Of a stretch of 64,000 bases of DNA, positions 20,014 through 29,505 are shown in pieces. Under the pieces are notes generated by a model. It was not told the origin of the DNA and made no database searches. It worked only from the letters and a program-made list of their open reading frames with translations. Origin of the DNA: Spirometra erinaceieuropaei (Eukaryota > Platyhelminthes > Cestoda > Diphyllobothriidea > Diphyllobothriidae); the NCBI GenBank assembly GCA_902702965.1, contig CACRXP010000388.1:534321-598320 (forward strand), written 5' to 3'. How positions within the stretch are numbered: position 1 is the first letter of the stretch; each line of letters opens with the position of its first letter. The position numbers were made by a program, and so were the translations under genes.

Positions 20014-22692
20014 TTGTCCCTGGTGAGACCGGTCATAGTGGTCGGAGACCACAAACGCCATCGCCACCTAAAGCACTCTCCCTATTACTTGGATGTTTCC
20101 TCATTCGCGGGAAACTTCTGCTTTGCATCTGTTATTCTCTCGCCACAAAGAAAGGCAATTATTGGCTGTATCTACAATCCCCCAAATTCTTTAGCCAGTG
20201 ATGATTCACAACTCTGTGAAATCTTTACATTAATTTCGGAAGCTGCTTTCGATGTTAAAATAATCACTGGGGATTTTAACCTTCCTGAAATTGACTGGGT
20301 TTCCAATAGCTGCCCACCCAGATTCCAGTCCTTTCAGGATATTATCAATTTTTCCAATTGGTCCCAACTGGTGCGCTCTCCAACAAGAGATAATCACATT
20401 TTAGATCTAATCTTTACCAATGACATTGGTCCTCTTTCTGTTGCTTTAAAAAAGGACCTCTTTGACAGTGACCACGTATTAATTCATTGTTGCCTACCGC
20501 TTGCCTTTTCAAAAAAGACAAGCGCTGTTCAGACTTTCATGAACTACGACTGCGTAGATAGCGACTTAATAAATAACTATATGAGATCCTTGGATTGGTG
20601 TGGCTTCCTCACTTGTAGCGATGTAACCATTCTTCGTGATGTCATGTCCAATGTTTCCAAGGACATTCTAGAGTTTGTGCCGCGTAGATATCTCAAGCCT
20701 AATTCTTCAGATTCTCTTGTTCCTCATTTTCTTCAGAACAGACTAAAAAAGTTGAGGCGACAGCTGCGTGACCCATCCACTAGTTCCTCATCAGTTCATC
20801 TTAGAATCACAGAAATTTTTGGGATGGCATCAACGATGCGCCAAGCGCGCGACAGGCAAAGAGAATCAATTGCTCTCAGTGGTTCGAACCCTGGCAAATC
20901 CGTCGCTAACATCTTCCGTCATCGGTCCTCCTCTAAGCGTGGTCATGAACTTCCACCCATGCTAAATGATAACAAAGTATTCCTCACCGATGACACTGAC
21001 AAGGCGGAGTTGTTTAGTGCTTTCTTCGCAAAACACCTTGCTACCGAGTCCGATCCGGTCACTTTCTTTCGATCACTTTCAGATAGGACACTTAGTACAA
21101 TTGATGTCTCCTCAGATCTCATTAAGAAACACATAAGCCGTTTGAAATACTCACACTGCTCAGGAACGGACGGGATTCCGAATTCGATTATTAAACAAGC
21201 GTCCGACTTTCCCTTATTGCTCAGTCATCTATTCTCGGTTTATATTTCAAAAGGATTCTTTCCTGAAACATGGAAAACGTCAATTATTATTCCCGTTTTC
21301 AAGTCGAAATCTCGGTCCGATGTTAATAACTATCGGGGCGTGCACAAAACGCCGTCCCTAGCAAAACTTCTTGAAAGGATTATTTTCAATGAAATTCTTG
21401 ACTTCTGTCTGGCTAATCGGCTTCTGAGCTCTAGTCAGCATGGGTTTTTACCTGAACGATCCGGCGAAACATGCCACTTGGCTTTTCTTAATCTAATCAC
21501 TTCTCTTCATAATGAGCGGCAGTCAGTGGTAGTTATTTACTTTGATCTTAGCAATGCCTTTGACAAGGTGCCCCATAGACGTCTTTTAGTAAAATTGGAA
21601 TCCCTCGGCATTCGGCCGCCTCTACTCGACTTCATTAGGTCCTATCTGTCCAACCGATATCAGAAAGTCATGGTCGGTAATAGCTACTCGACACCTCACT
21701 CGATCACGAGTGGCGTACTTCAAGGCACGGTCCTGGGTCCGCTACTCTTCCTTCTGTACATCAATGATATTTCGACTGAACTCGCAAATTCGCAAACTTT
21801 TACTTATGCCGATGACCTCAAGTGTGTTTACTCATACTCAAAGGACACCGCAAATGTTTGTGTTGAAAAAATTAATGCCGATTTACTACGCTTAAGCAGA
21901 TGGGGTTCCACATGGCAGATGGAGTTTTCATCATCCAAGTGTAGTTTCATGTCTTTTGGTCTTACCAAACTTCCTGGTCCCATAATTTTTCAGAATAACC
22001 CACTCTCAGAATGCCTCACCATAAAGGACCTAGGTCTAAGTTATACAAATAAACTTGCTTTTTCACCTCATGCAGATAGAATCTCTGCCAAGGCCGCGCA
22101 GATATGTGGATTCATATCGCATAATTTTTTCCTTCCGGAAATGAAGCTAAGACTTTATCAAATGTTTGTTCTTCCAGTCCTCGAATATTGCTGTCCTTTC
22201 TTCGGTTTAATGAGCGCCTGCGACCGTAATAAAATCGAAAATGTTCAGAGGGTTTTCAATCGGAAACTGTTCTCACAAGCTTCGTCCAGTATTTCTTATA
22301 CTCAGAGATGTCAGCTGGCGAACATGAAGTTTTTGTGGGTTAGAAGACTCGAAGCTGGCCTTTGCTTCCTTTTTCGCATCAACTCTTGCTCCAGTCTTCC
22401 GCTCATTGACACTCTCACTCCGAGAGATCGGTCTTATGCCACGCGCAACTCCTGCATGGTGATTCCGCCGCCGCCTCTTTGCACTACATCTAAGCGCTCC
22501 CTCTTCTTTGCTTCCAAATATGCCTTCCTTTGGAATAATCTTCCGCCTGAAATTAGATTATCGCCTAAGTTACTGGCATCCAAGTCGAAATTACGCAACC
22601 ATCTTACACCGGAAAGCATAAAGGCACTGTTAACGGTCTCATTCCCGAACACTCAGGTTCTTGACTTCGAGAAGTGTCCTCCTGGGATTTAG
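20014..22692 (+). CDS. Endonuclease (partial)/reverse transcriptase of CR1-like element
   Basis: An 892-codon open frame begins at a TTG; upstream codons are also open, so the true start is unknown. Residues ~30-160 are the C-terminal part of an APE-type endonuclease, with TGDFN at 85-89 and DSDH at 151-154. The N-terminal catalytic Asn and Glu motifs are absent. The reverse transcriptase follows: SGTDGIPNS, YFDLSNAFDKVPH (motif A), GVLQGTVLGPLLFLLYINDI (motif B) and YADD at 598-601 (motif C). The C-terminal part carries ENVQRVFNRKLF and ends FASKYAFLWNNLPPEIR. Family members copy their own RNA by target-primed reverse transcription. RT looks catalytically intact; the endonuclease is incomplete. 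In the usual RPIS region this copy has RGVHKTP, probably a mutation. Confidence 0.88.
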   Translation: MSLVRPVIVVGDHKRHRHLKHSPYYLDVSSFAGNFCFASVILSPQRKAIIGCIYNPPNSLASDDSQLCEIFTLISEAAFDVKIITGDFNLPEIDWVSNSCPPRFQSFQDIINFSNWSQLVRSPTRDNHILDLIFTNDIGPLSVALKKDLFDSDHVLIHCCLPLAFSKKTSAVQTFMNYDCVDSDLINNYMRSLDWCGFLTCSDVTILRDVMSNVSKDILEFVPRRYLKPNSSDSLVPHFLQNRLKKLRRQLRDPSTSSSSVHLRITEIFGMASTMRQARDRQRESIALSGSNPGKSVANIFRHRSSSKRGHELPPMLNDNKVFLTDDTDKAELFSAFFAKHLATESDPVTFFRSLSDRTLSTIDVSSDLIKKHISRLKYSHCSGTDGIPNSIIKQASDFPLLLSHLFSVYISKGFFPETWKTSIIIPVFKSKSRSDVNNYRGVHKTPSLAKLLERIIFNEILDFCLANRLLSSSQHGFLPERSGETCHLAFLNLITSLHNERQSVVVIYFDLSNAFDKVPHRRLLVKLESLGIRPPLLDFIRSYLSNRYQKVMVGNSYSTPHSITSGVLQGTVLGPLLFLLYINDISTELANSQTFTYADDLKCVYSYSKDTANVCVEKINADLLRLSRWGSTWQMEFSSSKCSFMSFGLTKLPGPIIFQNNPLSECLTIKDLGLSYTNKLAFSPHADRISAKAAQICGFISHNFFLPEMKLRLYQMFVLPVLEYCCPFFGLMSACDRNKIENVQRVFNRKLFSQASSSISYTQRCQLANMKFLWVRRLEAGLCFLFRINSCSSLPLIDTLTPRDRSYATRNSCMVIPPPPLCTTSKRSLFFASKYAFLWNNLPPEIRLSPKLLASKSKLRNHLTPESIKALLTVSFPNTQVLDFEKCPPGI

Positions 22693-22780
22693 TGGTAGAT
22701 TAAGTGGTTACTCTTAATTATATCATTAGAAACCCCTGTTTTTAATTGGTTTCTAAATCCATCGCCATCCTTCCCCCCAT

Positions 22781-23490
22781 AGCGACAATTTTCGCGGTTT
22801 TTGATGTCATCTCCCGCAATCCGACCTCATGCGGTCTGTCGACGCTCACGGCGGAACCTTCCGTATTCACTGTCTACTAGTAGTTCGGTCGTACCTCCCT
22901 TCCTCACTGCTCGACTGAGCTCGAAGCGTGCTGTGGCCGATCGCATCTCGGTTCCTCTCGTCTGGCCTCTTTGACGCGGCGTACTAATCCGGCCCAGACG
23001 ATCTGAGTTGTGAAAACCGTATACAATGCCATTTGCAAGCCAGTCCTGTCTGACCTACATTCGTACCCATCAAGGCGGACATTTATTGATACCCTGACGA
23101 TGACCGAAAACATTCCGTTATATACCGCCACCTACAGCGACAATTTTCGCTGTTTTTGATGTCATCTCCCGCATTCCGACCTCATGCGGTCTGTCGACGC
23201 TCACGGTGGAACCCTCAGTATTCACTGTCTTCTAGTAGTTCGGTCGTACCTCCCTTCCTCACTGCTCGGCTGAGCTCGAAGCGTGCTGTGGCCGATCGTA
23301 TCTCGGTTCCTCTCGTCTGGCCTCTTAAACGCGGCGTACCAATCCGGCCCAGACGATCTCAATTGTGAATTCCGTATACAATGCCATTTGCAAGCCAGTC
23401 CTGTCTGACCCACATTCGTACCCAACAAGGCGGACATTTATTGATACCCTGACGATGACCGAAAACATTCCGTTATATACCGCCACCTGC
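22781..23490 (+). repeat. Two tandem ~355-bp units in the CR1-like 3' UTR
   Basis: The segment starting agcgacaattttcgc at 22781 starts again at 23136. Both copies run through tgtcatctcccgcat/atccgacctc, gagctcgaagcgtgctgtgg and cattccgttatataccgcca. They differ by scattered substitutions. The truncated copy at 17.47-17.85 kb has only one unit. Confidence 0.85.
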
Positions 23491-23744
23491 AGGCCAGTCC
23501 TGCTCGCTTTTTTTCTGTTATTATTTTTAAAGAGGGGTTTTTTCTCCTGTAAAATTAATCCAATCATTTTTAACTTTTTCCGAGGAGTTTTTTTCACCCC
23601 TCAATCTTCATGTTTCCCAATGGACTTCTAATTCAGAAACTATGAATTGCATTTTGTAAAGATTCAGCCTACCTCGTCTAAAACTCGCATGCAAATTTAT
23701 TTTAACTTGCTTTGATGGGACCCCGACGGGTCTTTAATAAAAAT

Positions 23745-23764
23745 TATCTATCTATCTATCTATC
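23745..23764 (+). repeat. (TCTA)n microsatellite tail
   Basis: Five TATC/TCTA units directly after the element end. This is a tail form seen in CR1-like retrotransposons. Confidence 0.8.
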
Positions 23765-23914
23765 AGTGGATTTAGCACCAAAAATTGTGCTTGACATAAT
23801 TAGGTAAATACAATTTCTGCACAAGAAAATTACATTTACTTGAAGGAAGTGAAGTAAATGCGTAACGTTTAAGACGTCCGGAAATTATCGCACCAGTGTC
23901 CGTCATCAGGTTTC

Positions 23915-24075
23915 ATGATTGCGGGCCAAATTCTTCTCCCACCGAATAGGTGAGGGATGGAATAAATTTCCGAAAACTCTGTTGTCTTATCGGAAAACGT
24001 TGAGACCTTCAGAAGAAGACTGGACAAATTTATAGAATAGAATAGAATAGGTTTATTGTAGCGCCGCTTGGGCAC
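23915..24075 (+). pseudogene. CR1/Rex-like retrotransposon C-terminal scrap
   Basis: Plus-strand frames give FFSHRIGEGWNKFP and, after a frameshift, NSVVLSENVETFRRRLDKF then a stop. This is the common FF--R-V--WN-LP--VV----V--FK-RLDK C-terminus of flatworm non-LTR elements. It is followed by gaatagaatagaatagg and a tttattgta motif. Confidence 0.6.
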
Positions 24076-25119
24076 TGTCAGTCCCCTTTGAACTCAGGAA
24101 AAAAACTAAAACAAACTCGTCAATTTCAACTGCACTTTGACTTCATTTGCTTCGGGTGTCTGGTTAGCAAAAAGAGCGCGAATTAAGAGTTTGTTTTAAG
24201 TTAAAAAAACCTCAGTTCTAAGGGAAAAGAATAACAAAATTTTCAAAATATAACGATATGTACAATACAAAAATTGAAGTTTGCAGGTTGGTAGTTTTCG
24301 GGGGCATGAATAATATGTTCTTCATGGCAATTGCAGAACTTTGATATCGGCCTTACCCTGAAACTATTTTCCTGTTGGGTAAATTTCGGTGTGCTCTAGT
24401 TGTTGGTTGTCAGTCTATCTGGCCAGCTGTAAGGGGGCGGTCGCACAGTTCCTACGTGTTTTTCAGGAGGCTTACCATCGTTGTCTGGACTAAGAGCTGG
24501 AAAAGATGAATATATATCAGGAGTAAGAAGCATTCAATGGTAAGTCAAAATCAAAACTGTCAAAATACTATTGAATCATGAATCTTGTTAATGTGAAATT
24601 ATAGGAGTAGTGGTCGAGTGTTTACTATGACCTAATATAGTTCTATATATGTTTAATATGGCTTTAATATAGACATACGTACGACTAATATGCAGGGTTT
24701 TATCGAAGGGTATATTTTTATTAGCTTTAAAAGGAATATTTAGTGTCAGGTGACATATGTCGAGGGAGGAAAATAGAAGAATATCATTATCTGTTTTATG
24801 TTTATCAATGATGCTATCTGTTATAAATGTGATTATTTTTAGTGCTATGTTCCGGTAATTTTCAATCGGCTGGCATCATCAGAGCCCTCTTGGACCAAGT
24901 TCAATATCAAAGAATTGACTTGAAAAATGTCCTACCTTCTTCAAAAATAAATGTGTATTGTTATTTGAAAGGAATTTCTTAGTTTTTGATTTAAATTCGA
25001 TTAGGGTTCGACTTATCAAACATTTACACGATAGCGCGGTCATCAACCAATCAGCACACTTGCCTTACGACCAGTGGGAACGTCGTAGGGGAGGTGGGGA
25101 GAGTCAGTTCATCGCACGA
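24076..25119. other. Unassigned intergenic sequence
   Basis: AT-rich. No recognised gene, RNA or repeat. Confidence 0.5.
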
Positions 25120-26960
25120 GTGATAAAAAAAGCGATATGCGGACGGGTTTCAGAGTGCCGAAGAGTGGTCGAACATTTTCACGCGAGCTGCGACGGCTTC
25201 TGGGACCTTTCTTCAATTTAAATTTTGCGGACGTATTCTTGATGATACTTCCAGTCACTGAGAGACCCGGAGGATGCCATTAAGAAAGTCAGCCAACTAA
25301 GAAGTTCGTATATGGTAACTCGCTTTGAAAGTCTCACGCAACTCACCCAAACTTTAGTTAGTTATTATTAGTACTCATTTAATTGTTAGTCTGCCAGTCT
25401 AGTTAGTTAGTAGGTTTGTTAGGTAGTTTAGTTTGTGAGCGAGTTAGTTTGGCTAGTTAGTGAGTTAGTGTAGTTAGTTCGTCAGTCAGTTAGTGTGATT
25501 AGTTAGACTAGTTACTAAATTATTTCGTTTTGAGTTAGGTAGCCAGTTAGTATAGTGAGTAAAATAGTATTGTTAGTTGGTTAGCTAGCTAATTGGTCAG
25601 TCAGTATTGTTGAATGGGTAGTTAGTTAGTTTAGTTTGGTTTGGCTTGGTTTCTTTGTTAGTTTATTAGTTTAGTCAGTTAGTTTATTTAGTTTGGTCAG
25701 TTACTTAGTTGCGTAGTTGGTTAGTAGGTTAGTCAGTAGGTTAGTATAGTTCGTATTCAGTCGTTCGTTCTGCAAGTCTTACAACGATCGCCTAAATTTT
25801 ATGCTTGTCATGGCTTTTGGTTTCCAGTGGTGCGTCCAGAAACGTCATTCGGTTAGATATGGTGATAAGTATGTGCTTATCATCATGAAATATATTTCGG
25901 GTGAATTGTACAGCAAACGATCGACATTAACGGTAGTAAATTGGAAATTCCATCATTGAAAGGCAATTCCTTATCGTTTTTTCATTGTGATAGCCATACC
26001 CATTTGGTTTTCTGGCATGCTTTGCTTGCCGATAATTTGTTTTCACTAAGAAAGGCAGATTTGTGTTTTAAAATTCGGTTTTTGGGTTACGCGCTCTATT
26101 AGATTTTATCCGCAAGTGTTTTAGGTGGAGTGATTAGAAAACGCGATATACGTGCGGGTTTTAGAGTACTGAATAGTGATTGGTCGACATCTTCTAGGAC
26201 TATTCTTGAGTTTAAATTGTGCAAAATTATATTTGAGTGGTAATTCTAAACTGTGAGCGAACCGGAATACGTCATTAAGGAAATCGGTCAAGTGAGAAAT
26301 GTGGTCAACTAAGAAGTTATTGTTCAGTTACTCGCTTTGAAAGTTTCCCGCGGCTCACCCACGACTTAGTTACTTATTTAGTATAGCTAGCCAGCCAGCC
26401 GGTTAGTTAATATAGTTAGTTAGTCAGTAGTCAGTTAGTTAGTTCATTATTATAATTAGTTAGTGCGTAAGCATAGTTTGTCAGCTAGTTAGTTAGTCTG
26501 TTGATTAGGCAGTTATTTGGTTAGTTAGCATAGTTAGTAAATTAGTTATCCTAGTTAGTTAGTGTTGTAATTTCAGTTAATATGTAGTCACTCGTTTCAA
26601 AATTTTCAATCTATTTGCCTGAACTTTAGGTTTTTCGAGGTTTTTGGTTTCCAGTGGTCCGTTTAAAAACGCCATCCGGGTAGATTTGGCGATGATGATG
26701 TATCAATAATTGAACCTATATAACTGGTGAATTTACACCAAACGGTCAATATTTACGATAGTCCGTTGGAGATACCATAATTGAAAGGCAATTTGCTATC
26801 ACATTATCACTTTGGTGATCATATTTTCTGCTTGCCTAGCATGGACTACTTTGGCGTTTTTTGTTCTAACTGATGAACGTTCTATTTGTCCGTATACATT
26901 TTGGTTTTTCGGTTGCGCGCTCTATTAGAGTTCATCCGCAAGTGCGTTAGTTAGCATTCC
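25120..26960 (+). repeat. Two-unit tandem duplication carrying degenerate TTAG arrays
   Basis: Each unit has three parts. Part 1 is a ~220-bp lead (25145-25360 and 26155-26365, sharing the aactaagaagtt and actcgctttgaaagt words). Part 2 is an array of irregular agttagttagt units (25360-25770 and 26365-26590). Part 3 is a ~340-bp trailer (25790-26130 and 26620-26960, sharing ttttggtttccagtggt and cgctctattagat/gtt). The TTAG arrays differ in length, so the period is ~1.0 kb for the leads but ~0.83 kb for the trailers. No ORF spans it. Confidence 0.75.
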
Positions 26961-28284
26961 TCCGTCCCAGGCCTTATTTTTGTGTCATGTCCCGTACTTT
27001 TTCTTTTTTTTATAATTTTAAATATCAAAATATTTTCAAAATCGTTTTCAGACTTTTGTTAAGTAAACTATAGTTTACTATAGCACCACTGCTATCTGGC
27101 TGCTCCTACAAGTCGGAAATACGTGAAACAGGAACAGGCTTGAGAGAATTTTTACCAATGCCGTCCTTCACTACCCAAGGAGCATTCGCTGTGAAGCTGA
27201 GGGGTTTTATAATTTCCCTGTACTGACCTTTTGGCGTTTGACGTTACTGGAATGAAGCAGAAGCAGACGGAGTTCCTAGAAATGCCAATAATGGCATGTT
27301 TCAGGTTCAGCAAGAGCTAACAACAAGCAGTCTGAAATTCGCAGTATGAGTTTGGGTCGAAGTCTGCCATCGTCAACATCCGACTGTCCGCAAGCCTCAA
27401 AAAACGTTGTCGTTCAGGGGATAACAGGCATACCTGTGCGCCAACGGGAAAAAGGCCATGCTATCGTCAACCGTAGGCTTTTTGTATAGACCTTGGCCAT
27501 AGATGACTGAAGTAAATCGTTGAAATAACCACAAACAGTATCTTACGCTAAACCTATGATTAACTATGCTCTGAATGCAAGCTAGTTTTCTACCGACGTC
27601 AGCACACCTAGTGGACGACGAGGCGCCGATGGCCGGTGCATTCTTTTGAAGACAATTCAGTTGTGTAGAACTGCCGTCAGCCGATAGTAGACTATCGCTT
27701 ATCACACTGAAGTGTCCAATCCGTTATTTGATGTCGCTGCAGGCATCTCGCTTCGCCTTGGCTTTGTCCAATTCTGTGTAACGGATGTGACAGTATCCTA
27801 GGTGTACGTTTTATTCTGTTTAAAAAGCTTTAGAATGTACGGAAGAAAAGCTATCTAATGATACATGCTAAAGCATGCCGTGCAGTATATGAAAGCTATG
27901 GTGGACATTATGCATAATTTCTTCCATGCCCTACGAAATCAAATATTTTTAGGTATACGTTTAGCATGCGGCACCTATTCCCGACACGACAGAGGACAAA
28001 CAAAATATCGTGCAACAGTAAATTTGAGCAACAAGTGTTCGCAGTCCTTGGGAAATTTCCACCCAGGGGAAAGATGACTTTTTATTTCGGAATCTCGCCA
28101 CCACAAAGACCAAACGCGATGAGCGCATCTCAAATTACCAAACAGTCGCTTAACGTGGCAGATTACATAAATTTAATTGTTATTAAATGCATCAAATAAT
28201 ATTACCTCGTTCAGTCGCAAGTATCCAGGTGGAATACTGGACATAAAGCCAGCTCACGGTATCGCAGTTTTGTTTGTGACTTTT
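26961..28284. other. Unassigned intergenic sequence
   Basis: No recognisable gene. The 102-codon minus ORF at 27397-27705 has no known motif and no splice context. Confidence 0.5.
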
Positions 28285-28373
28285 NNNNNNNNNNNNNNNN
28301 NNNNNNNNNNNNNNNNNNNNNNNNNNNNNNNNNNNNNNNNNNNNNNNNNNNNNNNNNNNNNNNNNNNNNNNNN
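28285..28373. other. Assembly gap (89 N)
   Basis: A run of N. ORFs drawn across it are artefacts. Confidence 0.99.
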
Positions 28374-29088
28374 AACACTAACGGATGCTGTCCCCGATCG
28401 CTCATAGATTCTCCCGTTCGGGACCTCGTGGAGTTCAAGGTTCACCGCCGTAGTGCAGAAAGGCGTCGACTGTAGCTTCACACATTCAAACTTTTATCTC
28501 CTGTTGAATCCTGTGATGCGACCACGGGCACCTCTAGATCTGGCAAAACATGTTGCACGCGAGGTGTGTTTGGCGGTTTGTCTTCTGCAATTGGACCTTC
28601 GGCAGCAAGACGAAGCCAAGATGGACAAAATACATGACCTCCTCACGCATTGAGCCATCAAAGAACGTGGGAACACTGGGGTATTTTTTCGACTGAACTA
28701 GCCATATCAAACACCCTGACACCTTCAAGTGTGTAGGGACAAACCTCCAGGCCTTCGTCAAAATGAGACTGGTTTAGGAGGCCGCAAGGTGCTCTCGGTA
28801 TCTATATCTGCATCTAGTCTGTCCTACCTGGTTCTTGTAAACTTTTCTCCATTACTATTGGCCTCCAATATTTTGGGAAGTCCTCCATCAATTACCGTAC
28901 ACATTCCATCTATGCTACTCTATGGCCTCTAATCTGTCCTTCGTAAACCGTCATATAAATGCACGAGCTATAAGTTTTTTTCGCTGGCTAGACACCCCAT
29001 TTCCTGGAGCACTCCTTCTGATAATTTGGAACGCACCCGGTATCCCTTCATACCCCTGTCTCTTTTCTGGTTAAACCTTCACCCAGGT
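28374..29088 (+). other. CHFR 5' flank
   Basis: Presumed promoter and 5' UTR region of CHFR. No motif stands out strongly enough to name. An untranslated upstream exon could lie here, since cttcacccag|gt just before the proposed ATG would also pass as a splice acceptor. Confidence 0.4.
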
Positions 29089-29505
29089 ATGACCTCCGAA
29101 CAGACAGGAACCCCGGAAGGAACATCAGGTTCCGGTTCTTATTGGGGTCTCCTTACATGCAGTAAATCCGGAGACTCCAAATATTTGTCAAAGGACTACT
29201 TCACAATCGGTTCTGGGCGTGGTATTCTTGTGGCCTTTTGTGTACTCACTCTATCTTCATAGAAAACGATCTAGTTCTCCCGTTCTCCCACATCTCGGAC
29301 ACTCATTTTGCGCTTACGCAAGATCCGGATGGACGGGCCTGGCTTTTTGACCTCAGGTAGGGTCCAGTTACCCGACGCATTTTATAGACTTGCAGCCAAA
29401 GCGGAGTCTTTCTGAATGGCGAGTCGGTTTTAAACGACGCCAGAGAGCTCCACCATGGTGACATTATCACCACTCTGAAGGCTGCTAATGCTAATTCGGC
29501 TGATG
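29089..29505 (+). CDS. CHFR: CHFR exons 1-3: FHA domain
   Basis: Exon 1 (29089-29218) encodes WGLLTCSKSGDSKYLSKDYF then TIGSG. Exon 2 (29263-29356) continues NDLVLPFSHISDTHFALTQD then DPDGRAWLFDL. Exon 3 (29396-29505) continues QSGVFLNGESVLNDA then ELHHGDIIT. This is the FHA fold order: TIG, S-x-x-H (SDTH), and NG before LHHGDII. The usual FHA arginine after IG is serine in this reading. Introns of 44 and 39 nt separate the exons, and the phases 1 and 2 are matched. Exon 3 most likely ends at the gatg|gtaatt donor. Confidence 0.85.

Larger units (their letters stand above)
19920..23764 (+). mobile_element. CR1/jockey-type non-LTR retrotransposon, 5'-truncated, ORF open
   Basis: The span runs from the start of the open frame (upstream boundary not defined) through the coding region (20014-22692) and a ~1.07-kb 3' UTR, to a TCTA-repeat tail after tctttaataaaaatta at 23745-23764. 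The 3' UTR contains a ~355-bp unit in two tandem copies. The N-terminal third of the endonuclease is missing, so the copy is 5'-truncated. The long intact frame suggests a fairly recent insertion. Confidence 0.8.

Noticed and set aside
25360..26590. TTAG arrays as telomeric repeats or a CRISPR-like array
   Set aside because: Units are not TTAGGG, are irregular, and there are no uniform repeats with unique spacers; the genome is eukaryotic.
28177..28481. ORFs spanning the N run
   Set aside because: They are open only because N codons cannot be read as stops.
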